Shown piece after piece: positions 19,903-27,506 of a DNA stretch of 64,000 bases. Within the stretch, counting starts at the first letter, position 1. Every line of letters begins with the position of its first letter. The stretch comes from Micromonospora sp. NBC_00389 (GTDB taxonomy: Bacteria > Actinomycetota > Actinomycetes > Mycobacteriales > Micromonosporaceae): NCBI RefSeq assembly GCF_036059255.1, contig NZ_CP107947.1, positions 7,316,001 through 7,380,000 of the forward strand. The letters run 5' to 3'. The translations under genes were made by a program, and so were the position numbers. Below the pieces are notes generated by a model, which worked only from the letters and a program-made list of their open reading frames with translations, was not told the DNA's origin and did not search any database.

Positions 19903-20499
19903 ATGACGCGGCGGACCGGCCGACGACCCGGCAACCCGGACACCCGGGAGGCGATCCTCGACGCGGCGCGGACGGCGTTCTCCGAGCGCGGCTTCGACGC
20001 GGCCTCGATCCGCGCCATCGCCGGCACCGCCGGGGTGGATCCGGCGCTGGTGCACCACTACTTCGGCAGCAAGGACCAGCTCTTCCTCGCGGCGATGAAC
20101 TTTCCGGTCGACCCGGGGGAGGTGGTGCCGAAGGTTCTCGCGGGCGGCCAGGACGGCATCGGCGAGCGGCTGGTCCGCACCTTCCTCGGCGTCTGGGACT
20201 CCCCGGCCGGCACCGCCGGGGTGGCGCTGCTGCGCTCGGCGGTGAGCAACGAGTGGACCGCGAAGCTGCTACGCGAGTTCATCACCACGCAGGTGCTGCG
20301 CCGGGTGCTCGACCAGCTCGACGTCGACCTGGTCGAGCTGCCGCTGCGCGGTTCGCTGGTCGCCACCCAGCTGATCGGGTTGGCCATGATGCGGCACGTG
20401 ATCCGGTTGGAGCCGGTGGCGTCGGCCGACCCGGAGACGCTGGCCGTGGCCATCGGCCCAACCCTGCAGCGGTACCTGACCGGGCCGCTGCCGACCTAG
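19903..20499 (+). CDS. TetR family transcriptional regulator
   Basis: 198 residues. The N-terminal HTH region reads DTREAILDAARTAFSERGFDAASIRAIAGTAGVDPALVHHYFGSKDQLF (about 13-61), a textbook TetR DNA-binding domain; the C-terminal part is an effector domain of the TetR_C type (AVSNEWTAKLLREFI, VATQLIGLAMMRHVIRLE). GAGGGG precedes the ATG. It follows the ABC exporter in the same direction, so it may be a second controller of the exporter. Its TAG stop lies one base before the IS insertion site. Confidence 0.92.
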   Translation: MTRRTGRRPGNPDTREAILDAARTAFSERGFDAASIRAIAGTAGVDPALVHHYFGSKDQLFLAAMNFPVDPGEVVPKVLAGGQDGIGERLVRTFLGVWDSPAGTAGVALLRSAVSNEWTAKLLREFITTQVLRRVLDQLDVDLVELPLRGSLVATQLIGLAMMRHVIRLEPVASADPETLAVAIGPTLQRYLTGPLPT

Positions 20500-20505
20500 C
20501 CTAGG

Positions 20506-20515
20506 TGTACTGACC
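20506..20515 (+). repeat. IS left terminal inverted repeat
   Basis: TGTACTGACC, matched exactly by the right end. With the flanking CCTAGG the symmetry extends to 16 bp. Confidence 0.85.
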
Positions 20516-20609
20516 ACAGACGTTGGTGACGGGTAGATCTTGAAATAGGTGAGGGCCTTCGGGTTCGGTGTGGATTGCGACGTCCTACCCCGAACCTGCG
20601 GAGGCCCTC

Positions 20610-21602
20610 ATGCCCCACCGTAATGCACCGTTGTCCGAGACTGGCAGGCTGCGCCTGGCCCGCTGCGTGGTCGAGGAACGGTGGCCACTACGCCGGGCCG
20701 CGGAACGTTTCCAGGTCTCACCCACCACCGCGAAACGCTGGGCCGATCGATATCGCACCGACGGGCCGGCGGGTATGACCGACCGTTCCTCACGCCCGCA
20801 CCACAGCCCGGCCCGGACCTCGCAACGCACCGAACGGCGTGTGGTCAAGGTCCGGACCCTGCGCCGGTGGGGTCCGGCCCGCATCGCGTTCCTGCTCGGG
20901 CTGAACCCGGCCACCGTGCACCGGGTCCTGACCCGCTACCGCCTCGCCCGACTCACCCACCTCGACCGGGCCACCGGCCGGGTGATCCGCCGCTACGAAC
21001 ACGAACACCCCGGCGACCTGGTGCACGTCGACATCAAGAAACTGGGCAACATCCCTGACGGCGGCGGCCACCGCGTGCTCGGACGCCATGCCGGCACCCG
21101 CAACCGCTCGGCCATGCCCGGCGTCACCCGCGTGCGACGTGGCGAGCCCCGGCTCGGCTACCACTACCTGCACAACGCCGTGGACGACCACTCCCGCCTG
21201 GCCTATACCGAAATCCTGCCCGACGAGACCAAGGAAACCGCCACCGCCTTCTGGTCACGCGCCCACACCTGGTTCACCGCCCAGGGCATCACCGTCACAC
21301 GAGTGCTGACCGACAACGGCTCCTGTTACCGATCCCAACTCTGGCGCGACACCCTCACCACAGCCGGGATCACCCACAAACGCACCCGGCCCTACCGGCC
21401 CCAGACCAACGGGAAAGTCGAACGCTACAACCGCACCATGCTCGATGAATGGGCCTACGCACGCCCCTACCGCACCGAAACCGAACGCCGTGAAGCCCTG
21501 CCCGCCTGGCTGCACACCTACAATCACCACCGCAGACACACCGCACTCGGCGGTCTACCACCCACCAGCCGCGTCCCCAACCTCTCGGGTCAGTACACCT
21601 AG
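20610..21602 (+). CDS. IS481 family transposase
   Basis: 330 residues. An N-terminal helix-turn-helix (VEERWPLRRAAERFQVSPTT, then KRWADRY) and a second one (RIAFLLGLNPATVHRVL) precede the DDE integrase core: D141 in LVHVDIKKLG, D235 in LTDNGSCYRS and E271 in NGKVERYNRT, with exactly 35 residues between the last two, as in IS481/IS3. GGAGG precedes the ATG at 20610. The TAG stop (21600-21602) is not in the element: it is supplied by the target CTAG. All catalytic residues are present, so it is probably active. Confidence 0.95.
   Translation: MPHRNAPLSETGRLRLARCVVEERWPLRRAAERFQVSPTTAKRWADRYRTDGPAGMTDRSSRPHHSPARTSQRTERRVVKVRTLRRWGPARIAFLLGLNPATVHRVLTRYRLARLTHLDRATGRVIRRYEHEHPGDLVHVDIKKLGNIPDGGGHRVLGRHAGTRNRSAMPGVTRVRRGEPRLGYHYLHNAVDDHSRLAYTEILPDETKETATAFWSRAHTWFTAQGITVTRVLTDNGSCYRSQLWRDTLTTAGITHKRTRPYRPQTNGKVERYNRTMLDEWAYARPYRTETERREALPAWLHTYNHHRRHTALGGLPPTSRVPNLSGQYT
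21588..21597 (+). repeat. IS right terminal inverted repeat
   Basis: GGTCAGTACA, the exact complement of the left end. It lies inside the last codons of the transposase (SGQYT). Confidence 0.85.
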
Positions 21603-22795
21603 GCCAGCTCCTTGACGGCCGGGCCCGCCGTGACTCGCTCCCGCGTGACCCGGCGCCGCCGGGTTGGCAGCCCGAGCGCCGGGTTGGCGACACCCCAGGC
21701 GGCGCCCTTGCAGATCAGCTCCTTGTAGACGGCGGCGAGCCGTCCGGTCAGGGCCGCCGACACGGCGCGGTCGTCGGCGGTGACGTACTGGATCACGCCC
21801 TCCTTGCGGCCGAGCGAGATGCACTGGTTGAGGTAGCGGAGCGGCGCGTTCGGGAGCTTCCCGCCGGTCAGCCGCGCCGCGATCGAGTCGGCAGCCTGCC
21901 ACGCCATCGGCGTGCCCGAAGCGCACGACATCCGGAGCGGCTTGTTTCCTGCGCCGATCGCGAAGGCCGCGTCACCGATGGCGTAGACGTCCGGGTGCGA
22001 GACCGAGCGCATGGTCCCGTCGACCACGATCTGACCGGTGCTGGTGACCTCCAGGGAGGTCTCCTTCGCGATCGGGTGGACCGCGAAACCGGTGGTCCAC
22101 ACGGTGACCGAGGCCGGGATGGCCTTTCCGTCGGCGGTGGTGACGTGACCGGCTTCGACGCCGGTGACGGCGGCATGGTCGTGCACGGTGATCCCGAGTT
22201 TGCCGAAGACCTTCCGCAGGTGACCGCGGCCCTTGGTCGAAAGCCAGTCGCCGAGGCCTCCGCGGGCGGCGAGGGCGACGTCGAGGTCCGGGCGGGCCTC
22301 GGCGATCTCGGTCGCGGCCTCCAAGCCGGTGAGTCCGCCACCCACGACGACCACGGTCTGTCCGGCGTCGAGGCGGGCCAGGCGCTCGCGCAGCCGGAGC
22401 GCTCCGGGGCGGCTGGCGATCTCGTACGCGTGCTCGGCGGTCCCGGGGACGCCCTGAGCGTTCCAGCCGCTGCCGAGGGCGTAGACGAGCGTGTCGTAGG
22501 CGAGTTGCCCGGCGCCGTTCGCGTCGATGACGCCGACGGTCTTGCGATCGACGTCGACGCCGGTGACCCTCGCCACCCTGAATTCGACACCGGTGCCCGC
22601 GAACATCTCACCGAAGGGCCGGGGCTTGAGGGTCTGGCCGGTGGCGAGCTGGTGCAGGCGGACGCGCTCGACGAAGTCGGGCTCGGCGTTGACGAGGGTG
22701 ATGGCGACCTCCTCGCGGTGGAGCCGCTTGGCGAGGCGCCCGGCGGCGATGGCTCCGGCGTATCCGGCGCCGATGACGACGATGCGGTGCTGCAT
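21599..22795 (-). CDS. NAD(P)/FAD-dependent oxidoreductase (NDH-2-like)
   Basis: 398-residue two-dinucleotide-domain flavoprotein. FAD motif VVIGAGYAGAIAAGRL (residues 5-20), NAD(P) motif VVVVGGGLTGLEAATEIA (about 150-167), and the late FAD motif HPDVYAIGDAAFA. It resembles type II NADH dehydrogenases and related pyridine nucleotide-disulfide oxidoreductases, without a CxxxxC disulfide. ATG at 22795 has AGGAG 8 nt upstream. It stands directly downstream of the ECF41 sigma gene; such factors usually lie beside a carboxymuconolactone decarboxylase, oxidoreductase or epimerase gene, and this is the oxidoreductase. Its TAG stop is in the CTAG target of the neighbouring IS. Confidence 0.88.
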   Translation of the reverse strand: MQHRIVVIGAGYAGAIAAGRLAKRLHREEVAITLVNAEPDFVERVRLHQLATGQTLKPRPFGEMFAGTGVEFRVARVTGVDVDRKTVGVIDANGAGQLAYDTLVYALGSGWNAQGVPGTAEHAYEIASRPGALRLRERLARLDAGQTVVVVGGGLTGLEAATEIAEARPDLDVALAARGGLGDWLSTKGRGHLRKVFGKLGITVHDHAAVTGVEAGHVTTADGKAIPASVTVWTTGFAVHPIAKETSLEVTSTGQIVVDGTMRSVSHPDVYAIGDAAFAIGAGNKPLRMSCASGTPMAWQAADSIAARLTGGKLPNAPLRYLNQCISLGRKEGVIQYVTADDRAVSAALTGRLAAVYKELICKGAAWGVANPALGLPTRRRRVTRERVTAGPAVKELA

Positions 22796-22869
22796 GTCCG
22801 TGCTCCTGTCTGACGAGATTCGCCACTTGAACCGGGCGGTCCGCCGTTTGCTGACAGGCAGGAGCGTGA

Positions 22870-22885
22870 TGTGAAGCACCTCACA
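22870..22885 (-). promoter_or_regulatory. CRP-type binding site
   Basis: TGTGAAGCACCTCACA matches TGTGA-N6-TCACA exactly. It lies about 75 nt before the oxidoreductase start and just after the sigma gene stop, where a CRP-like cAMP receptor could act on the oxidoreductase promoter. I found no convincing ECF41 promoter in the same gap. Confidence 0.5.
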
Positions 22886-22891
22886 CGAGGG

Positions 22892-23836
22892 TCAGAACGC
22901 CTCGAACAGCGGTCGTCCGTGGTCAGAGGCCGCAAACCGCTCGGTCGCGCGCTCCAGCTTGTCGGGGTTGACCTGGCTACGGACGGCAGCGATGCCCTCG
23001 GCGGTGACCTGCAGGCACATGACGCCGACGACCCGGCCGTCCACGACGGCCACGGCGGCGGGATCACCGTTGGCGGTCCAGGCGTAGACACCGGGCGCGC
23101 CGCCGACCAAGGCCCGCTTGGCGGTGGCGGGTTTGAACAGTCCCCACAGGAACCTCGCGACCGCGTGGGCTCCCTCGAACGCCTTGGCGCGAGCCGGAAC
23201 CTTCCCGCCGCCGTCGCCGATCGAGATCGCGTCCGCGGTCAGCAGCCGCACGAGCGGCCCGGTCTGCCCGCTGGTGGCGGCCGCCAGGAACTCCTCGACG
23301 ATCCGCCGGGCGGCAACCCCGTCAATCTCGGTACGGGTCTTGCCGTCCGCGACGTGCTTCTTCGCGCGATGGAGGATCTGCTGGCAGGCGGTCTCGGTGA
23401 TGTCGAGGATCTCGGCGATCTCCCGGTGCGGGTAGTCGAAGGCTTCCCGCAGCACGTACACGGCCCGCTCCCTGGGGGACAAGCGCTCCATGAGGGTGAG
23501 GACCGCGTACGAGACCGATTCGCGCTGCTCGGCGGTGTCGGCCGGGCCGAGCATCGGATCCCCGGCGAGCAACGGTTCGGGAAGCCACTGGCCCACATAG
23601 GTCTCGCGCCGCGCCCGCGCGGAGGTGAGCTGGTTGAGGCACAGGTTGGTGAGCACCTTGGTCAGCCAGGCTTCAGGCACCTCGATACGTGCGACATCGG
23701 CGGCCTGCCAGCGTAGGAACGTCTCCTGCACGGCGTCCTCGGCCTCCGTGGCGGAGCCGAGAAGCCGGTACGCGATGGCCTCCAGACGATGCCGGGAGCC
23801 CACGAACCGGTCGACGTCGTCCGAGGCCATGGGCAT
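22892..23836 (-). CDS. ECF41-type RNA polymerase sigma factor (SigJ-like)
   Basis: 314 residues. Region 2 (RLEAIAYRLLGSATEAEDAVQETFLRW, 17-43) and region 4 (LSPRERAVYVLREAFDYPHREIAEIL, 119-144) are followed by a SnoaL-like C-terminal domain (about 170-314). The three hallmarks of ECF41 are present: WLPEP (84-88) in the linker, DGGGK (208-212) and NPDKL (290-294). In this family the C-terminal domain replaces an anti-sigma factor and tunes activity. The start ATG at 23836 has TAGGAT 7 nt upstream (leaderless pattern); ATG at 23830 has GGAG at better spacing. Confidence 0.95.
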   Translation of the reverse strand: MPMASDDVDRFVGSRHRLEAIAYRLLGSATEAEDAVQETFLRWQAADVARIEVPEAWLTKVLTNLCLNQLTSARARRETYVGQWLPEPLLAGDPMLGPADTAEQRESVSYAVLTLMERLSPRERAVYVLREAFDYPHREIAEILDITETACQQILHRAKKHVADGKTRTEIDGVAARRIVEEFLAAATSGQTGPLVRLLTADAISIGDGGGKVPARAKAFEGAHAVARFLWGLFKPATAKRALVGGAPGVYAWTANGDPAAVAVVDGRVVGVMCLQVTAEGIAAVRSQVNPDKLERATERFAASDHGRPLFEAF

Positions 23837-23843
23837 GGCTCCG

Positions 23844-23849
23844 ATCCTA
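23844..23849 (-). promoter_or_regulatory. -10 box of the ECF41 sigma gene
   Basis: TAGGAT on the minus strand, 7 nt before ATG 23836, consistent with a leaderless mRNA read by the housekeeping sigma factor. Confidence 0.4.
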
Positions 23850-23869
23850 GGCGAGTCGGTGGCAGACGG

Positions 23870-24532
23870 TTACGCACGCCGCTTCCGCATGACGGTGGGT
23901 AGGAGCAGCGCCTCGGCGCCGACCGGTCGGAAGCCGGCAGCGTGGAACGCGCGGATGCTGCGCGCGTTGCCCGCGGCCTGCTGCGACCAGACCGGTTCTC
24001 CGGCCGGTACGAGGTGGCGGGCGGCAACGGCCAACGCGCGGCCCAGCCCTTGGTGGCGTGCCTGCTGGTCCACCTCGATCGCAGTCTCCCAGCGGCCCGC
24101 TACCCCTCGACCGAGGATGACGAGCCCGCCGTCGGCGGCCCAGACGCGCACGTCGTCCCGACGCAGACGTGCTCTAACCACCCGGGGGTGGTCCGGGTCG
24201 GCTATTTCGCGCAGCCGTACTGGTGGCTCTCCAGGCAGTGATGTCGCCACTGTCAGCAGGTCGATGGTGTCGGTGGATCGGCCGGTGCGATCGAGCAACG
24301 CGGTGAGGAAGCGTGGGTTCATCGTGGCTGCCAGCTCGTCACAGGCGAGGTCGGCCACGATGGTGTGCACCCAATGCGGATCTTCGTCGGTGAACACCAC
24401 TGAGTGCGCGGTGAAAGCGATCACCCCGGCATCTCGTCGGTTGGGTTGCGGGATCACAGTCGTGCCACCGTCTGGCGGTGGGAACCGCCCGCCAGCCGCC
24501 GCGTCCAGAATCTCCGCCAGTGTCTGGCCCAT
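23870..24532 (-). CDS. GNAT family N-acetyltransferase
   Basis: 220 residues. The acetyl-CoA loop is QQARHQGLGRALAVAARHLV (about 155-174), followed by WSQQAAGNARSIRAFHAAGFRPVGAEALLL, the usual beta6-alpha4 part of GNAT folds. The N-terminal half (FTAHSVVFTDEDPHWVHTIV) has no known substrate domain. GGGAGGAG precedes the ATG. It sits just upstream of the sigma gene on the same strand but a separate promoter is likely. The 225 nt upstream (24533-24758) hold nothing I can name. Confidence 0.85.
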   Translation of the reverse strand: MGQTLAEILDAAAGGRFPPPDGGTTVIPQPNRRDAGVIAFTAHSVVFTDEDPHWVHTIVADLACDELAATMNPRFLTALLDRTGRSTDTIDLLTVATSLPGEPPVRLREIADPDHPRVVRARLRRDDVRVWAADGGLVILGRGVAGRWETAIEVDQQARHQGLGRALAVAARHLVPAGEPVWSQQAAGNARSIRAFHAAGFRPVGAEALLLPTVMRKRRA

Positions 24533-24758
24533 GCCGTTGGCTCCTCCCGATGCTTCCCGAGCCGGTCGCTGATGGCCACGACGCGGTCATCGACCCGCAC
24601 GTGTCATCGTCGCTGAGTACGCAACCGTGGCAGACGCCACCGTAGGCACGGTGGCCGTGCCGATTGCGGCAAGGGGCCGAGGCCGAGTGTGAACGCCGTG
24701 ATGCTCAGATGGCCCGCGCCCGGGGCCGCTCTCCGGCCACTTCCAGTGCCTGCCGGGC

Positions 24759-25508
24759 TCAGTGCGGCGGGCGGGCCTCGGCCGGATGGCGCAGCGACGG
24801 CAGCAGTCCGGCCAGCTCGTCCGGGTCGGCCACCGGGCCCGGGAAGGCCAGCCGGACCCGCCGCCGGGCGCCGGGGCGGCCGAGGATGACCACCAGCCCG
24901 TAGCGGTCGATGCGCACCACCCGAGGCGGCCCGTCGGGCGTCTGCTCGGTCAGCCCGAGCTGCCGGCGCAGGTACTCGGTCACCTGCGAAGCGTCGTGCT
25001 CGGCGAGGTCGGCCAGCAGCCGCGCCTCGACCGGGTGCACCGGGTCCGGCTCGGCCTCGGCGTACTCCCCCGGGTCGATCCGCTGCACGACACCGGCACG
25101 CTCCCAGCGAACCTCGACCACCTCGAAGCGGAACAGCCGGAACCGGACGCCCAGGTCGAGCAGGTCGCCGGTCGGGTCCACCACGGCGAAGTCGACCGCC
25201 GCGCTGCAGGCCTCGGCGCCGTGCAGCTCGGCGGCCCAGCCCGAGACCCAGGCACGGCCCAGGCCCGGGGCGCCGGCCGCGGGCGGCAGGTCGAGCACGT
25301 CGAGGACCACCGCCACGTCGCCACCCCCGGCGACCGGTCGCAGCGCGGCGGCCAGGTGACTGGCCACCGGCACCAGGAGCAGCACCCGGCCGTCCGGATC
25401 GGTCACGTGCCGGGCGTGGTGCGGGCCCGGCCGATGGGCCAGATGGACGAGACCGGGCAGCCGGCCGGCGACGAGGGTACGAACGATCTCGGCGGGGCTG
25501 GGCCGCAT
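24759..25508 (-). CDS. DUF2470 domain protein, iron-regulated
   Basis: 249 residues. The C-terminal part (about 160-245: EARLLADLAEHDASQVTEYLRRQLG ... VVRIDRYGLVVIL ... RVRLAFPGPVADPDELAGLL) fits DUF2470, the domain found at the end of HugZ-type heme-degrading proteins and related FMN-binding split-barrel proteins; the N-terminal part resembles such a split barrel (HARHVTDPDGRVLLLVP). A role in heme or siderophore-iron handling is inferred, and is strengthened by the IdeR/DtxR box 20 nt upstream. AAGGAGG precedes the ATG. Confidence 0.78.
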   Translation of the reverse strand: MRPSPAEIVRTLVAGRLPGLVHLAHRPGPHHARHVTDPDGRVLLLVPVASHLAAALRPVAGGGDVAVVLDVLDLPPAAGAPGLGRAWVSGWAAELHGAEACSAAVDFAVVDPTGDLLDLGVRFRLFRFEVVEVRWERAGVVQRIDPGEYAEAEPDPVHPVEARLLADLAEHDASQVTEYLRRQLGLTEQTPDGPPRVVRIDRYGLVVILGRPGARRRVRLAFPGPVADPDELAGLLPSLRHPAEARPPH

Positions 25509-25526
25509 GGGCGCGACCTCCTTCAG

Positions 25527-25545
25527 AGGTTAGGCTTACCTAACC
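25527..25545 (-). promoter_or_regulatory. IdeR/DtxR-type iron box
   Basis: Minus strand GGTTAGGTAAGCCTAACCT, a near-palindrome matching the actinobacterial iron box TTAGGTTAGSCTAACCTAA at 16 of 19 positions. It lies 19 nt upstream of the DUF2470 start, where an iron-loaded repressor would block transcription. Confidence 0.8.
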
Positions 25546-25605
25546 GGAGCGTAGAGCACGCGGCCGACGGCGTCCACCGTCTCGGCGCAGGTGGACGCCG
25601 GTCCG

Positions 25606-27387
25606 TTACCGGGTCTGCTCCAGCCACGAGGCGTACAGCAGGCCGTAGATCGAATCGGGGTCGCGAACCAGTTCGTCGTGCGGGCCGCGCTGCACGATCC
25701 GCCCCCGGTCCACCACGATCACCTCGTCGGCGGCCTGCGCCGTAGAAAGCCGGTGTGCGATCGCCAGGGTGGTCCGGCCCCGGGTCACCGCGTCCAGGGT
25801 GCGTTGCAACCGCACCTCGGTCGCCGGGTCGACCGCGCTGGTCGCCTCGTCCAGCACCAGCAGGTCCGGATCGGCCACGTACGCCCGGGCCAGCGCGACC
25901 AACTGCCGCTCCCCCACGCTGAGTGCCTCCCCGCGCTCGCCGACCGGAGTGTTCAGGCCAGCCGAAAGGCCGTCCAACCAGTCCGCCAGGCCCAGCTCGG
26001 TGAAGGCGGCGCCGAGCTGCTCGTCGGTCAGCTCCGGCCGGGCGAACCGGACATTGTCCCCCACTGTCGCGTCGAACAGGAACCCGTCCTGCGGCACCAT
26101 CACCACTCGCGAACGCAGCGAGTCGAACCGGACCTCCGCCAGCGGAACCCCGGACAGCAGCACCGCGCCCGCCGACGGATCCATCAGCCGGGTGAGCAGC
26201 TTGGCGAACGTGGTCTTGCCGCTGCCGGTCTCGCCGACCACCGCCACCCGACTCTTCGCCGGGATCTCCAGGTCGATGTCCTGCAACACCGGCGGGCCAC
26301 CGGGATAGGCGAACCGCACCCCGGCGAACCGGATGTCCAGCGGCCCGCCCGGCAGGTCCCGCCCCTGCTCCCCCGGATCGGCTACGTCCGGTGCGACATC
26401 CAACACGTCCAGCACCCGACGCCAGCCCGCGATCGCGTTCTGCGCCTCGTTGAGCACCTCGGTGGCGATCTGCACCGGCTGGATGAAGAGCGTCACCAGG
26501 AAGAGGAACGCGGTCAGCTGGCCGATCGACAACGTGCCGTCCACCCCCAGCGTCACCCCGAGCACCACCACGCCGGCCAGCGCCACCCCAGCCGCCAGCT
26601 CACCGACCGAGCTGCCCACGATGCTGATCCGGATCGCCCGCTGCTGCGCCAGGCGCTGGCTGTCGATGGCGTCGTCCAGCCGCCGCGCGGTCCGGCCCGC
26701 GATGCCGTACGACCGGATCACCGGCGCGCCCACCACGCTCTCGCCGATCGCGCCGAGCAGCGTGCCGGTGCGCTGGCGCACCGTCGCGTACGCCGCGCCG
26801 AGGCGGCGCTGCAACTGCCGGATGATGAACACTGCCGGCAGGAACGCCACCAGCACCACCAGGGTCAACTGCCAGGAGTACGCGAGCATGACGATCGTGG
26901 TGACCACCAACTGGCCGAGGTTGACCAGCAGGATCACCCCACCCCACTGGAGGAACTGGGTGATCTGGTCGACGTCGCTGGTCACCCGGGAGACCAGCGA
27001 GCCGCGCCGCTCCGACTGCTGGTGCAGCATCGACAGGTCGTGCACGTGCCGGAACGCCCGGGTCCGCACGTTGGCCAGCGCCGTCTCACTGACGGTGAAC
27101 AGCCGGCGCATCATCAGGTAGCCGCAGAGCGTGGTGACCGCGAGGATCGCCGCGGTGATCACCGCCACCGACCAGACCACGTCCAGGTTCAGGCCACCGA
27201 CGATGCCGCGGTCGATGCCCTGCTGCACGGCGACCGGTACCGCCACCCGGCCGACCATGTAAACGAGCGCCAGTGCCAGCGTGCCGGCCAGCCCGGTCCG
27301 CAGCTCCGGCGAGAGCGCCAACCCCCGGCGCAGGGTCTGCCAGGTCGTCTCCACCCGCTCTGCCCGCTCATCAGTCTGCGCGCTCAC
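25606..27387 (-). CDS. Heterodimeric ABC exporter, subunit with canonical Walker B
   Basis: 593 residues: six-helix exporter domain (about 25-320) and nucleotide-binding domain. Walker A GETGSGKTT (385-393), Walker B LLVLDEATSAVD with catalytic Glu514, switch His545 in IAHRLST. The signature is LSVGE (489-493) instead of LSGGQ. Together with the neighbour's altered Walker B and switch residues this predicts one degenerate and one active ATP site, as in TM287/288 and BmrCD. GTG at 27387 is chosen; upstream in-frame codons are repeat DNA. The start overlaps the stop of the repeat mini-frame. Substrate unknown; probably drugs or lipids. Confidence 0.92.
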   Translation of the reverse strand: MSAQTDERAERVETTWQTLRRGLALSPELRTGLAGTLALALVYMVGRVAVPVAVQQGIDRGIVGGLNLDVVWSVAVITAAILAVTTLCGYLMMRRLFTVSETALANVRTRAFRHVHDLSMLHQQSERRGSLVSRVTSDVDQITQFLQWGGVILLVNLGQLVVTTIVMLAYSWQLTLVVLVAFLPAVFIIRQLQRRLGAAYATVRQRTGTLLGAIGESVVGAPVIRSYGIAGRTARRLDDAIDSQRLAQQRAIRISIVGSSVGELAAGVALAGVVVLGVTLGVDGTLSIGQLTAFLFLVTLFIQPVQIATEVLNEAQNAIAGWRRVLDVLDVAPDVADPGEQGRDLPGGPLDIRFAGVRFAYPGGPPVLQDIDLEIPAKSRVAVVGETGSGKTTFAKLLTRLMDPSAGAVLLSGVPLAEVRFDSLRSRVVMVPQDGFLFDATVGDNVRFARPELTDEQLGAAFTELGLADWLDGLSAGLNTPVGERGEALSVGERQLVALARAYVADPDLLVLDEATSAVDPATEVRLQRTLDAVTRGRTTLAIAHRLSTAQAADEVIVVDRGRIVQRGPHDELVRDPDSIYGLLYASWLEQTR

Positions 27388-27506
27388 CGGGCCAACCTTT
27401 CGTTCGCGACTGCGGGGCTCCGCTTCGCTGCACTCCTCGCGCTCACCGTGGCTGACCTTTCGTTCGCGACTGCGGGGCTCCGCTTCGCTGCACTCCTCGC
27501 GCTCAC
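27384..27506 (-). CDS. Repeat-derived coupling mini-ORF (40 codons)
   Basis: Starts GTG at 27506 overlapping the TGA of the upstream ABC gene, reads two in-frame 60-bp repeat copies (each VSARSAAKRSPAVANER plus three residues) and ends CGG TGA, with the TGA overlapping the GTG start of the downstream ABC gene. Very basic, no domain. The frame stays open because the unit is 20 codons. It may serve only to carry ribosomes across the inserted repeat; whether a peptide accumulates is unknown. Confidence 0.5.
   Translation of the reverse strand: MSARSAAKRSPAVANERSATVSARSAAKRSPAVANERLAR
27387..27506 (-). repeat. Tandem 60-bp repeat, two copies, of an interspersed family
   Basis: Copies 27447-27506 and 27387-27446 (minus strand) are identical over the first 52 of 60 positions. 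Unit opening GTGAGCGCGAGGAGTGCAGC. Related copies occur at 42457-42516 and, degenerate, at about 43301-43335. Confidence 0.92.

Larger units (their letters stand above)
20500..21603 (+). mobile_element. IS481-family insertion sequence with flanking CCTAGG
   Basis: The element proper is 20506-21597 (1092 bp). It begins TGTACTGACC and ends with the exact complement GGTCAGTACA. CCTAGG flanks it on both sides (20500-20505 and 21598-21603), which fits the known NCTAGN target preference of this family with a 6-bp target duplication; because CCTAGG is itself palindromic, duplication and extended terminal repeat cannot be separated by eye. It holds one intact transposase gene. It sits between two convergent chromosomal genes without breaking either. 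Confidence 0.93.

Noticed and set aside
22796..22891. ECF41 promoter upstream of the oxidoreductase
   Set aside because: TGTCAGC is present but no CGTC stands 16 nt downstream; the match is too weak to call.
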